From positions 1,302,001 to 1,366,000 of the forward strand of contig NZ_LN997848.1 of assembly GCF_001511835.1 (NCBI RefSeq): a stretch of DNA of 64,000 bases, in the 5' to 3' direction. This document shows, one piece after another, positions 47,495 to 56,196 of this stretch. The position numbers were made by a program, and so were the translations under genes. Position 1 is the first letter of the stretch. The number at the start of each line of letters is the position of its first letter. The notes beneath the pieces are model-generated. The model saw nothing but the letters and a program-made list of their open reading frames with translations, was not told the origin of the DNA and ran no database searches. This stretch comes from Magnetospirillum sp. XM-1 (lineage in GTDB: Bacteria > Pseudomonadota > Alphaproteobacteria > Rhodospirillales > Magnetospirillaceae).

Positions 47495-47605
47495 GCGGGC
47501 GGGACGCCCGCGCTCCAAGGAAATAGCCGTCGCCATCAAGGGAAGCGGGCGGGACGCCCGCTTCCCAAGGAAATATCTCTCCCGGAGCGCGGGCGTCCCG
47601 CCCGC
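47495..47605. repeat. REP-like repeat family A, cluster 5 (three units)
   Basis: Units at 47495-47516, 47541-47565 (a variant with both arms as GGAAGCGGGC/GCCCGCTTCC) and 47584-47605, between the convergent metW and chemoreceptor genes. Confidence 0.88.
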
Positions 47606-47611
47606 AGAACC

Positions 47612-49318
47612 TTACTCCGCCGCCACCAGATAGAGCTGCGGCGTCTTTTCCCCGCCATGGATGGCGCCCAGGAAGGATTCCACTTCCGTCCGCAGCGCAT
47701 CGGCCTGGCCGGTAAGCTCGGCGGCGGCGGCCAGCACCTCCGAGGCGGTGGAGCCGGCGTGGCGGGCGGCGTCGCTGACCTCGCCGATATTGCTGGAGAC
47801 CTCGGCGGTACCGGTGGCGGCCTGCTCGATGCTGCGCGCGATCTCGGTGGTGGCGGCCGATTGCTGGTCCACGGCGATGGCCACCACCGACGAGGTCTCG
47901 TCGATCTCGGCGATGGTGCGCACGATGGCGGCGATGGCGTCGGCGGCCAGGGTGGCGGCCGACTGGACCTCGCCGATCTGGGTGGTGATCTCGTCGGTGG
48001 CGCGCGCCGTCTGGTTGGCCAGCGTCTTGACCTCGTTGGCGACCACGGCGAAGCCTTTTCCCGCCTCGCCGGCGCGGGCCGCCTCGATGGTGGCGTTCAA
48101 GGCCAGCAGGTTGGTCTGCGACGCGATGTCGTTGATCAGCGCCACCACCTCGCCGATGCGGCCGGCGGCGGAATTGAGGCCGGCGACGATCTCGCTGGAG
48201 CGTTCGGCCTCTTCCACGGCGGTGCGTGACCGGGCGGTGGAGACCTCCACCTGGCGGGCGATCTCGGCCTCCGAGGCGTGCAGCTCCTCGGTGGCGGCGG
48301 CCACCGTCTGCACGCTCATGGCGGCATGGTTGGCGGCGGCGGCCACGGCGGTGCTTTGCCGCGCCGTCTGGTCGGCGATGGCCGACATGGACTGGCTGGT
48401 GGACTGCATCTGGGCGGCGGCCGCGCCCACCGACTTGATCACCCCGGCCACCTTGGCGTCGAACTCGGAGGTAAGGGTTTCGATGCGGCGTTGGCGGGCC
48501 AGGTCGGCTTCCTGCTGGCGCATCTTCTCGGCGGCGGCCTGGGCGGCGGCCTCGATATGCTTCTGGAAGACCTTCAGGCCGCGGGCCAGGGCGCCGATCT
48601 CGTCGACGCGCTCGGTGTGGCGGATCTCCACCCCGTGGTCGTCCTGGGTCAGGCGCTCCAGGGTGGCGGTGACGTCGCCCAATGGGCGGGTGATGCCGCG
48701 GCCCACCCAGGCGGCGATCAGCCAGACCAGGGCGAGGATGGCCAGCGCGGCCAATCCGAATTCGACGGCGCGGGACCGGAAGGCGGCGGAAACGTCGTCG
48801 ATGTAGATGCCGCTGCCGATCACCCAGCCCCAGGGGGCAAAGCCCTGGACGTAGGACAGCTTCTTCACCGGCTCGGTGGCGCCGGGCTTGGGCCACATGT
48901 AGTAGACGAAGCCGGCCGACTTCTCGGCGACGATCCGGTTCATCTCGCGGAACAGGAACAGGCCGGTGGGGTCCTTCATGTCCAGAATGGGCTGGCCGAT
49001 CAGTTTGGCGTTGGGATGCGACAGCATCACCGACTGGTCCTGCCGATGCACCCAGAGGTATTCCGAGCCTTCGTAGCGCAGCTTGGACACGGCGGCCAGG
49101 GCGGCGGCCTGGGCCTCCTCGCGGCCGAGCTTGCCGGCGCGCTCCATCTCCTCGAAATGGGCGAGCAGGGACTGGCCGACCTCGACGATGTGGCGGGTCT
49201 TGACCTCGCGGTCATCCATCAGGTCATGGTTCATCTGGGCCAGGCTGGCGGCCACCACGGCGGCGATGCCACACAGCGCAGTGGCGACGATCAGCCACAG
49301 TCGGATCGCGATCTTCAT
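47612..49318 (-). CDS. Methyl-accepting chemotaxis protein with single Cache domain
   Basis: A 568-residue chemoreceptor. The first membrane segment (about 5-27) is followed by a periplasmic sCache_2 domain (about 30-180: [62 protein letters not shown]). Then come a second membrane segment (about 187-206), HAMP, and the signalling domain with the conserved tip [23 protein letters not shown]. sCache_2 receptors often bind small organic acids; the ligand here is unknown. It has its own upstream gap with an AT-rich segment. Confidence 0.92.
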   Translation of the reverse strand: MKIAIRLWLIVATALCGIAAVVAASLAQMNHDLMDDREVKTRHIVEVGQSLLAHFEEMERAGKLGREEAQAAALAAVSKLRYEGSEYLWVHRQDQSVMLSHPNAKLIGQPILDMKDPTGLFLFREMNRIVAEKSAGFVYYMWPKPGATEPVKKLSYVQGFAPWGWVIGSGIYIDDVSAAFRSRAVEFGLAALAILALVWLIAAWVGRGITRPLGDVTATLERLTQDDHGVEIRHTERVDEIGALARGLKVFQKHIEAAAQAAAEKMRQQEADLARQRRIETLTSEFDAKVAGVIKSVGAAAAQMQSTSQSMSAIADQTARQSTAVAAAANHAAMSVQTVAAATEELHASEAEIARQVEVSTARSRTAVEEAERSSEIVAGLNSAAGRIGEVVALINDIASQTNLLALNATIEAARAGEAGKGFAVVANEVKTLANQTARATDEITTQIGEVQSAATLAADAIAAIVRTIAEIDETSSVVAIAVDQQSAATTEIARSIEQAATGTAEVSSNIGEVSDAARHAGSTASEVLAAAAELTGQADALRTEVESFLGAIHGGEKTPQLYLVAAE

Positions 49319-49474
49319 AAAACCCCCCTACCAAAGCGGGAAACGGTGCTTGGCGCACTCTTCTCCCCATTCGTAAGGGTTTTTATGTAGAAATAAATCG
49401 GTAGTCAACAGCCTATTTGAGGCTATTACCTCTGTCGGATAGGGTTTGCATATCCAAAGGACTCAATAATTTTT

Positions 49475-51007
49475 CTATGGCTTCCGTTTCCTGGCCGCCT
49501 TTCCCAGGGCGGCCTCGAGGGCGTCGGCCACGGTGCGCATCACCTTGACGCGGGCGTAGTTCTTGGAATTGGCCTCGACCAGCGTCCAGGGGGCGTTGGT
49601 GGTCGAGGTCTTCTCCACCATGTCGTTGACCGCCTGCTCGTAGACGCCCCATTGCTCGCGGTTGCGCCAGTCCTCGTCGGTCAGTTTCCACTTCTTGTAT
49701 TCGATCTCGCCACGGGCGTTGAAGCGGGCCAGCTGTTCCTCGGCGGTGATGTGCAGCCAGAATTTGCACATGACGATGCCGTGGTCGGTCAATTGCTTCT
49801 CGAAATCGACGATCTCGCCATAGGCGCGGCGCCAGGCCTCCTCGGTGCAGAAGCCCTCGACCCGCTCCACCAGCACGCGGCCGTACCACGAGCGGTCGAA
49901 CACGGTGACGCGCCCGGCGCGGGCCACATGGCGCCAGAAGCGCCACAGATAGTGCTGGGCGCGCTCCTCCTCGGTGGGGGCGGCGATGGGGATGACCTGA
50001 TAGTCGCGCGCGTTCAGCGCGTTGGTGAGGCGGCGGATGGTGCCGCCCTTGCCGGCGGCGTCCCAGCCCTCGAACACCAGGGCGGTGGAGACGCCCCGTT
50101 CCTTGGCGGCGTGGTAGAGGTGGGCAAGCCGCGCCCGCTGTTCCTGCAGTGCCTGATTGTACTCGGCGCCCTCGATGGTCAGGCTCATGTCCAGCGACGA
50201 CAGGATCGAGGGCTGCGACGCCAGGGCGGCGGGTTCCGAGGTCTTCTTGGCCTTGGACTTGGTCTTGATCTCGGCGTTGACCTTCTTGACCGCCTCGCGG
50301 GTGGCGAAGTGCTTGGTGATGGCCTCCTTCAGGGTCTGGAGCACCACCGCCGAGCGGTAGCGGGGGTCGGCGCCCTCGACGATCTGCCAGGGGGCGTGGC
50401 CCTTGCTGGTCTGCATGATCAGCCGTTCGGCGGCGGCGACGAACTTGTCGTACATCTCCCAGTGCTGCCAATCCTGCTTGGTGACCTGCCAGGCGGTCAG
50501 CGGGTCCTTTTCCAGGCTTTTCAGGCGCTTTTTCTGGGCCTTCTCGGACAGGTGCATCCAGAACTTGAGGATCAGGGCGCCTTCGTCGGCCAGGGTCTTC
50601 TCGAAATGGACGATGCGCTCCAGCCGCTCGTCCAGTTCCGGGCCGCTGATCTTGTCGGTGACCCGGTCGATCAGCGGGTGGTGGTACCACGACGACATGA
50701 ACAGCCCGACCTTGCCCTTGGGCGGCAGGTCGCGCCAGTAGCGCCAGTATTCGGGGCGTTCGCGCTCCTCGTCGGACGGTGCGCCATAGGCGCGCGTCAC
50801 GATCCAGCGCGGGTCCATCCATTCGTTCAGGAGGTTGACCGTCTCGTTCTTGCCGGCGCCGTCGACGCCCGCGAACAGCACGATGACGGGAAAGTCCGCC
50901 TCGCGCAGTTGCTGTTGCAAGGCCAGGAGATCGGTGCGCAGGCCCGGGGCCATGGCGTCGAATTCCTCGCGCGAGATTTTGCGTCCCAGTTCAGCCGCTT
51001 CGAACAT
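49475..51007 (-). CDS. pap: Polyphosphate:AMP phosphotransferase (two PPK2 domains)
   Basis: A 510-residue class II PPK2-type enzyme with two fused domains. Domain 1 has Walker A FAGVDGAGKNETVN and the lid region PEYWRYWRDLPPKGKVGLFMSSWYHH. Domain 2 has FEGWDAAGKGGTIRR and the conserved RFWRHVARAGRVTVFDRSWYGRVLVERVEGF. Tandem PPK2 proteins phosphorylate AMP to ADP with polyphosphate. The start at 51007 (MFEAAELG) matches the family N-terminus and has GGGGGA 8 nt upstream. An ATG 30 bp earlier is less likely. It stands alone; no ppk1 or ppx gene is in the window. Confidence 0.92.
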   Translation of the reverse strand: MFEAAELGRKISREEFDAMAPGLRTDLLALQQQLREADFPVIVLFAGVDGAGKNETVNLLNEWMDPRWIVTRAYGAPSDEERERPEYWRYWRDLPPKGKVGLFMSSWYHHPLIDRVTDKISGPELDERLERIVHFEKTLADEGALILKFWMHLSEKAQKKRLKSLEKDPLTAWQVTKQDWQHWEMYDKFVAAAERLIMQTSKGHAPWQIVEGADPRYRSAVVLQTLKEAITKHFATREAVKKVNAEIKTKSKAKKTSEPAALASQPSILSSLDMSLTIEGAEYNQALQEQRARLAHLYHAAKERGVSTALVFEGWDAAGKGGTIRRLTNALNARDYQVIPIAAPTEEERAQHYLWRFWRHVARAGRVTVFDRSWYGRVLVERVEGFCTEEAWRRAYGEIVDFEKQLTDHGIVMCKFWLHITAEEQLARFNARGEIEYKKWKLTDEDWRNREQWGVYEQAVNDMVEKTSTTNAPWTLVEANSKNYARVKVMRTVADALEAALGKAARKRKP

Positions 51008-51114
51008 GTCCCACTTCCCCCATGGCACGATCATCAACCGGAAGTATGAGCGTATGCCTAATGCACAGGGGCGGCAAGGGGCTGTAATATGCAGGCCCTT
51101 GCAAGGAGATGCCC

Positions 51115-51399
51115 ATGCCCAGGACGATTCAGCTGGTTCTCGACGACGCCCTGGCGCGGCGGGTGGACGAGCGGCTGGGCGGCGACGGCGGCGACGCGGC
51201 GGCGCTGCTGGACCGGGCGCTGCGCTTCTTTCTCGACGCCGAGGACGACAGGGTGGCGGCCCGCGACGCGGTGATCAGGGCGGCGGGCGAGGGCGAGTTC
51301 GGCGCGGCCCCCGGCCTGTCCGCCGACCATGCCAGGGTGCGGCTGTGGCTGCTGGGCTGGGGCGGCGAGGGCGAATCCGGCCCGCCCGGAAGTTGCTGA
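51115..51399 (+). CDS. Putative antitoxin of a ParD/CopG-like type
   Basis: A 94-residue protein. The N-terminus (PRTIQLVLDDALARRVDERLG) has the strand-helix pattern of a ribbon-helix-helix protein, followed by an Asp/Gly-rich linker, a helix (AALLDRALRFFLDAEDD) and an acidic/Gly-rich tail. The start at 51115 has AAGGAG 6 nt upstream. The ATG at 51109 abuts the site. It is followed one base later by a ParE-like gene, the usual antitoxin-toxin order. The family match is weak and rests partly on context. Confidence 0.6.
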   Translation: MPRTIQLVLDDALARRVDERLGGDGGDAAALLDRALRFFLDAEDDRVAARDAVIRAAGEGEFGAAPGLSADHARVRLWLLGWGGEGESGPPGSC

Positions 51400-51400
51400 G

Positions 51401-51643
51401 ATGATCCGCTGGTCCGACACGGCGCTGACCGACCTGTTCCGTCTGCGGAGCGGCCTGGGTACCGAGGCCGCCAGACGGGTCGGCCGCCTGATCGCCGAAT
51501 CCGCCGATTGCCTGGCCGAGTTCCCCGAGCGCGGCCGTGACGGCACCGCGCCCGGCACAAGCGAGCTTCCGTTGCCCGGCCTGCCCTGGCGTCTGGTCTA
51601 TCGGGCGGGCGAGGGCGGCGTGATGATCCTGCGCCTCATCTGA
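51401..51643 (+). CDS. Putative ParE/RelE-family toxin
   Basis: An 80-residue protein with the ParE pattern: IRWSDTALTDLFRLRSGLG at the N-terminus, RVGRLIAESADCLAEFPERGRDG in the middle, and strands LPWRLVYRAGEGGVMILRLI at the end, as in ParE/RelE-superfamily toxins. ParE toxins poison DNA gyrase; RelE ones cleave mRNA. The target cannot be chosen here. It starts 1 bp after the antitoxin stop and overlaps the end of a convergent MFS gene by 8 bp. Confidence 0.7.
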   Translation: MIRWSDTALTDLFRLRSGLGTEAARRVGRLIAESADCLAEFPERGRDGTAPGTSELPLPGLPWRLVYRAGEGGVMILRLI

Positions 51644-52835
51644 GCCTGAGGGCGAGGGGGCCCAATCCCACCACCACCGCCAGTGAGGCGAAGGCCAGCC
51701 CCCAGGCCAGGGTGGAGTTGCCGCCGCCGGCCATGTCCAGCACCATGCCGAAGGCCAGCGGCCCGACGAAGCCGGCGCCGAAACCCAGCAGCGAGTGGAT
51801 GGCGATGGTAGCACCCCGCCGGTCGGGCTCGGCCGCCATCACCGCCCCGGTGGTCAGCGCTGCCGAATCGATCTGGATCAGCACGTTGTAGAGCAGCATC
51901 AGCGCCACCACGATTCCATAGGGCAGTCCGCCCAGAAAGCCGATCACCGCCGCCAGGGCGGCCGAGGACAGCATGGCGGCGGCGCAGACCCGGCGGCGGT
52001 CGAAGCGGATGGCCAGATCGGCGCCGATCAGCGACGAGGCCATGGCCAGCAGGGCGGCGATGGTGGCGGTGGCGGTGGGCGACGGCCCGCCGGCGCCGGG
52101 TTGGGCGGCCAGGACCCAGGCGAGGAAGGCCACCATCCAGGACCGCGCGCCGAACAGCTCCCACACATGGGCGGCATAGCCCAGCACATAGCCCATGGCG
52201 GCGCGGTTGCGGAACACGGGTCCAAAATCAAAGGGGTTGACCGGCTGGGCCGGCGGGACGGGGACGGCCCGCTCCAGCAGGGCCAGGACCAGGACGAAGG
52301 CGGCCAGGGCCGAAAGTCCGGCCAGGAGGAAGGCGGCCTTCCATCCCCAGATTTCGGCCACCGCGCCGATGATCATGAACGAGCCGCTGGTGCCCAGCGA
52401 GAAACTGGCGGTGTAGAAGCTGATCCAGCGGGCCTGCTTGGGGCCCTTGGTGCGGTCGACCAGGGCCTTCAGCCCCGGCATGTAGGTGCCGGCCAATCCC
52501 ACTCCGGCCAGGAAGCGTAATCCCAGGGCCGACCAGAAGCCTTCGGCCATGAATGCGTAGGCCAGGCACGAGACGCCCGCCACCAGGGCGCCGAACACGT
52601 ACACCTTCTTGGCGTCCACCCGGTCGGTCATGGTGGTCAGCACCGGGACCGCCATTGTGTAGCCGGCGAACAGCACCCCGGAAATCCACCCCGCCTCGGT
52701 GTTGGTGAGCCCCCATGCGGCGACGAAATCGGGCAGCAGTGCAGGAAAGGCGAAGACGCCGACCATGGTCAGCACTTCCGCCGCGCACAGGCAGAAGACG
52801 GCTCTGGCGCCCTGGGACGGTGCTTCACTCACCAC
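51636..52835 (-). CDS. Major facilitator superfamily transporter
   Basis: A 399-residue permease with about 12 membrane segments. The MFS loop after helix 2 reads LTTMTDRVDAKKVYVFGAL, and GLRFLAGVGLAGTYMPGLKAL is helix 4. The pattern FPALLPDFVAAWGLTNTEAGWISGVLFAGYTMAVP near the N-terminus is typical of nitrate/nitrite- or drug-type MFS proteins, but the substrate cannot be told. The start is GTG at 52835 (VSEAPSQ). Convergent with the toxin gene (8-bp overlap) and divergent from the bacteriohemerythrin gene. Confidence 0.85.
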   Translation of the reverse strand: MVSEAPSQGARAVFCLCAAEVLTMVGVFAFPALLPDFVAAWGLTNTEAGWISGVLFAGYTMAVPVLTTMTDRVDAKKVYVFGALVAGVSCLAYAFMAEGFWSALGLRFLAGVGLAGTYMPGLKALVDRTKGPKQARWISFYTASFSLGTSGSFMIIGAVAEIWGWKAAFLLAGLSALAAFVLVLALLERAVPVPPAQPVNPFDFGPVFRNRAAMGYVLGYAAHVWELFGARSWMVAFLAWVLAAQPGAGGPSPTATATIAALLAMASSLIGADLAIRFDRRRVCAAAMLSSAALAAVIGFLGGLPYGIVVALMLLYNVLIQIDSAALTTGAVMAAEPDRRGATIAIHSLLGFGAGFVGPLAFGMVLDMAGGGNSTLAWGLAFASLAVVVGLGPLALRLR

Positions 52836-52946
52836 AATGATCCATGACTTTCGGTGTGTTTCAATTCACGCATAAGGTGTATACCGTAGATGGGCGCTTG
52901 GGGGGAGCCTGATGGGCGCCGTGTTGGGAGTGGGAGGACCTTTCAT

Positions 52947-53375
52947 ATGGCCTCGAATCGGATTGTTTCATGGGGGAGCGGCAAGATCGAGTGGTCTGAC
53001 GACATGCTCCTGCATGTCAGGCAGGAAGACGACGACCACCGCGAGATGTTCGCCCTGATGAACCAGATCTTTTCGGCCGTCCAGCTGGGCGCCGACATGG
53101 TCACCCAGGCGGTGGCCGATCTGTGCCTGTTCACCCGCGAGCACTTCGCCCGCGAGCAGGACAGCATGGAGCAGGCCGGCTATCCCGACCGCGACGACCA
53201 TCGCTACGAGCACGAATACCTGATCTTCCAGCTGGACGCCCTGATCGAGCGCCTGATGGTCTCGGGCCCCGATTACGTGGCCGACGAGCTGGTGGATTTG
53301 CTCAAACGCTGGCTGTGCGACCACATCCTGACCTGCGACGCCGCCTTCGCGGAGTTTCAGCGGGAGTTGGCATAG
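52947..53375 (+). CDS. Bacteriohemerythrin
   Basis: A 142-residue single-domain hemerythrin with the di-iron ligands in order: His in DDDHREMF, HFAREQDSMEQAG (His and Glu), HRYEHEYLI (two His) and CDHILTCD (His, Asp). Hemerythrins bind O2 reversibly and may deliver oxygen to membrane enzymes or guard against it. GGAGG lies 9 nt before the ATG at 52947. The frame continues 19 codons upstream without support. Together with the receptor fusion at 16578-19013 this is the second hemerythrin in the window. Confidence 0.92.
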   Translation: MASNRIVSWGSGKIEWSDDMLLHVRQEDDDHREMFALMNQIFSAVQLGADMVTQAVADLCLFTREHFAREQDSMEQAGYPDRDDHRYEHEYLIFQLDALIERLMVSGPDYVADELVDLLKRWLCDHILTCDAAFAEFQRELA

Positions 53376-53414
53376 GGACGAGTCCCTTCGCCTTTGATCC
53401 TTCCGGAGGCCAAA

Positions 53415-53443
53415 CAAAAAGGGCGCCCTATATGGAGCGCCCT
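53415..53443 (-). terminator. Rho-independent terminator of the TCA operon (after lpd)
   Basis: AGGGCGC / GCGCCCT stem with a 10-nt loop (53420-53443) followed by TTTTT on the minus strand, 22 bp after the lpd stop codon. Confidence 0.8.
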
Positions 53444-53465
53444 TTCCGTTCGGGAAACGAAAAAA

Positions 53466-54875
53466 CTACGTGTGCAGCGGGCGGCCGTCCACGGCGAGGC
53501 AGGCTTCCTTGACCGCTTCGCCCAGGCCCGGATGGGCGTGGCAGGTCCGGGCGATGTCTTCCGACGCTGCGCCGAATTCCATGGCCAGGACCACTTCGGC
53601 GATGAGGTCGCCGGCGTTGGGGCCGACGATGTGGGCGCCCAGGACCTTGTCGGTGGTGGCGCAGGCCAGCACCTTGACGAAGCCGTCGACCTCGTTCATG
53701 GAGCGCGCCCGGCCGTTGGCGGTGAAGGGGAACTTGCCGGCCTTGTAGGCGATTCCCTCGGCCTTCAACTGCTCCTCGGTCTTGCCCACCGAGGCCACTT
53801 CCGGCCAAGTGTAGACCACCGCCGGGATGGCGTCGTAGTTCACGTGGCCGTGCTGGCCGGCGAGGATCTCGGCCAGGGCGACGCCCTCTTCCTCGGCCTT
53901 GTGGGCCAGCATGGCGCCGCCGACCACGTCGCCGATGGCGTAGATGCCCGGCACGTTGGTGCGGAAGTGGCCGTCGATCTGGACGAAGCCGCGCTTGTCC
54001 ATGGCGACGCCGACCTTATCCAGGCCCAGGCCGTCAGTGTAGGGCTTGCGGCCGATGGCCACCAGGACGCAATCGGCCTCGATCTTTTCGGCCGCGCCGC
54101 CGGCGGCGGGCTCGACGGTGACGGTGGCGGTCTTGCCCTTCTTGGTGATGCCGGTGACCTTGGTGCCCAGCTTGAACTCCATGCCCTGCTTGCCCAACAG
54201 GCGCTGCATCTGCTTGGAGACCTCACCGTCGTTGAACGGCAGGATGCGGTCGAGGAATTCCACCACGGTGACCTTGGCGCCCAGGCGGCCCCAGACGGTG
54301 CCGAGCTCGAGCCCGATGACGCCGCCGCCGATGACCACCATGTGCTTCGGCGTCTTGGGCAGGGCCAGGGCGCCGGTGGACGAGATGATCACCTCCTCGT
54401 CGATCTCCACACCCGGCAGGGGGGTGACGTCGGAGCCGGTGGCGATGACGATGTGCTTGGCGGCCACCTGGGATTTGGCGCCGTCCTTGGCCGTCACCTC
54501 GATCTGGCCGGGCGCGGTGATGGCGCCGGCGCCGACGATATAGGTCACCTTGTTCTTCTTGAACAGGAACTCGATGCCCTTGGTGTTGTCGGACACCACC
54601 TTGTCCTTGTGGCCCATCATGCCGGCCACGTCCATCTCGACCTTGGACACCTTGATGCCGAACGAGCCGAACTCGTGCGCGGCGGCGTGGTAGTGGTGAG
54701 AGGCGGTCAGCAGCGCCTTGGACGGGATACAGCCCACATTGAGGCAGGTGCCGCCGAGGCTGCCGCGCTTTTCGATGCAGGCGGTCTTCAAGCCCAGCTG
54801 GGCGGCGCGGATGGCGGCGACATAGCCGCCCGGACCACCGCCGATGATGACGACGTCGAAGGAATTCTCGGACAT
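53466..54875 (-). CDS. lpd: Dihydrolipoyl dehydrogenase (E3)
   Basis: A 469-residue flavoprotein disulfide reductase that reoxidises the lipoyl group of E2 with NAD+. The FAD-binding N-terminus is [21 protein letters not shown], the redox disulfide is [13 protein letters not shown], the NAD-binding motif is [14 protein letters not shown] and the C-terminal active-site His-Glu is [13 protein letters not shown]. The start at 54875 (MSENSFDVV) has GGGGGA 8 nt upstream. It is last in the suc block, with a family-B repeat between it and sucB, and is therefore most likely the E3 of 2-oxoglutarate dehydrogenase. Confidence 0.95.
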   Translation of the reverse strand: MSENSFDVVIIGGGPGGYVAAIRAAQLGLKTACIEKRGSLGGTCLNVGCIPSKALLTASHHYHAAAHEFGSFGIKVSKVEMDVAGMMGHKDKVVSDNTKGIEFLFKKNKVTYIVGAGAITAPGQIEVTAKDGAKSQVAAKHIVIATGSDVTPLPGVEIDEEVIISSTGALALPKTPKHMVVIGGGVIGLELGTVWGRLGAKVTVVEFLDRILPFNDGEVSKQMQRLLGKQGMEFKLGTKVTGITKKGKTATVTVEPAAGGAAEKIEADCVLVAIGRKPYTDGLGLDKVGVAMDKRGFVQIDGHFRTNVPGIYAIGDVVGGAMLAHKAEEEGVALAEILAGQHGHVNYDAIPAVVYTWPEVASVGKTEEQLKAEGIAYKAGKFPFTANGRARSMNEVDGFVKVLACATTDKVLGAHIVGPNAGDLIAEVVLAMEFGAASEDIARTCHAHPGLGEAVKEACLAVDGRPLHT

Positions 54876-54896
54876 GGGTCTATCCCCCTGATAGGG

Positions 54897-54956
54897 CGTC
54901 ACCCCCGGACTTGGTCCGGGGGTCCATGGATGGCCGGATCAAGTCCGGCCATGACG
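54897..54956. repeat. Palindromic intergenic repeat family B, cluster 3
   Basis: Two inverted units, 54897-54926 (GTCACCCCCGGAC...GTCCGGGGGTCCA) and 54926-54956 (TGGATGGCCGGA...TCCGGCCATGACG), between sucB and lpd inside the operon. Confidence 0.78.
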
Positions 54957-54972
54957 GCTATTATGGCTGATC

Positions 54973-56178
<1,206 letters not shown>

Positions 56179-56196
56179 TACTGCTGTTCCCTCTTC

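Noticed and set aside
32412..47605. CRISPR array
   Set aside because: Repeats are palindromic, clustered two or three at a time, with no regular unique spacers and no cas genes.
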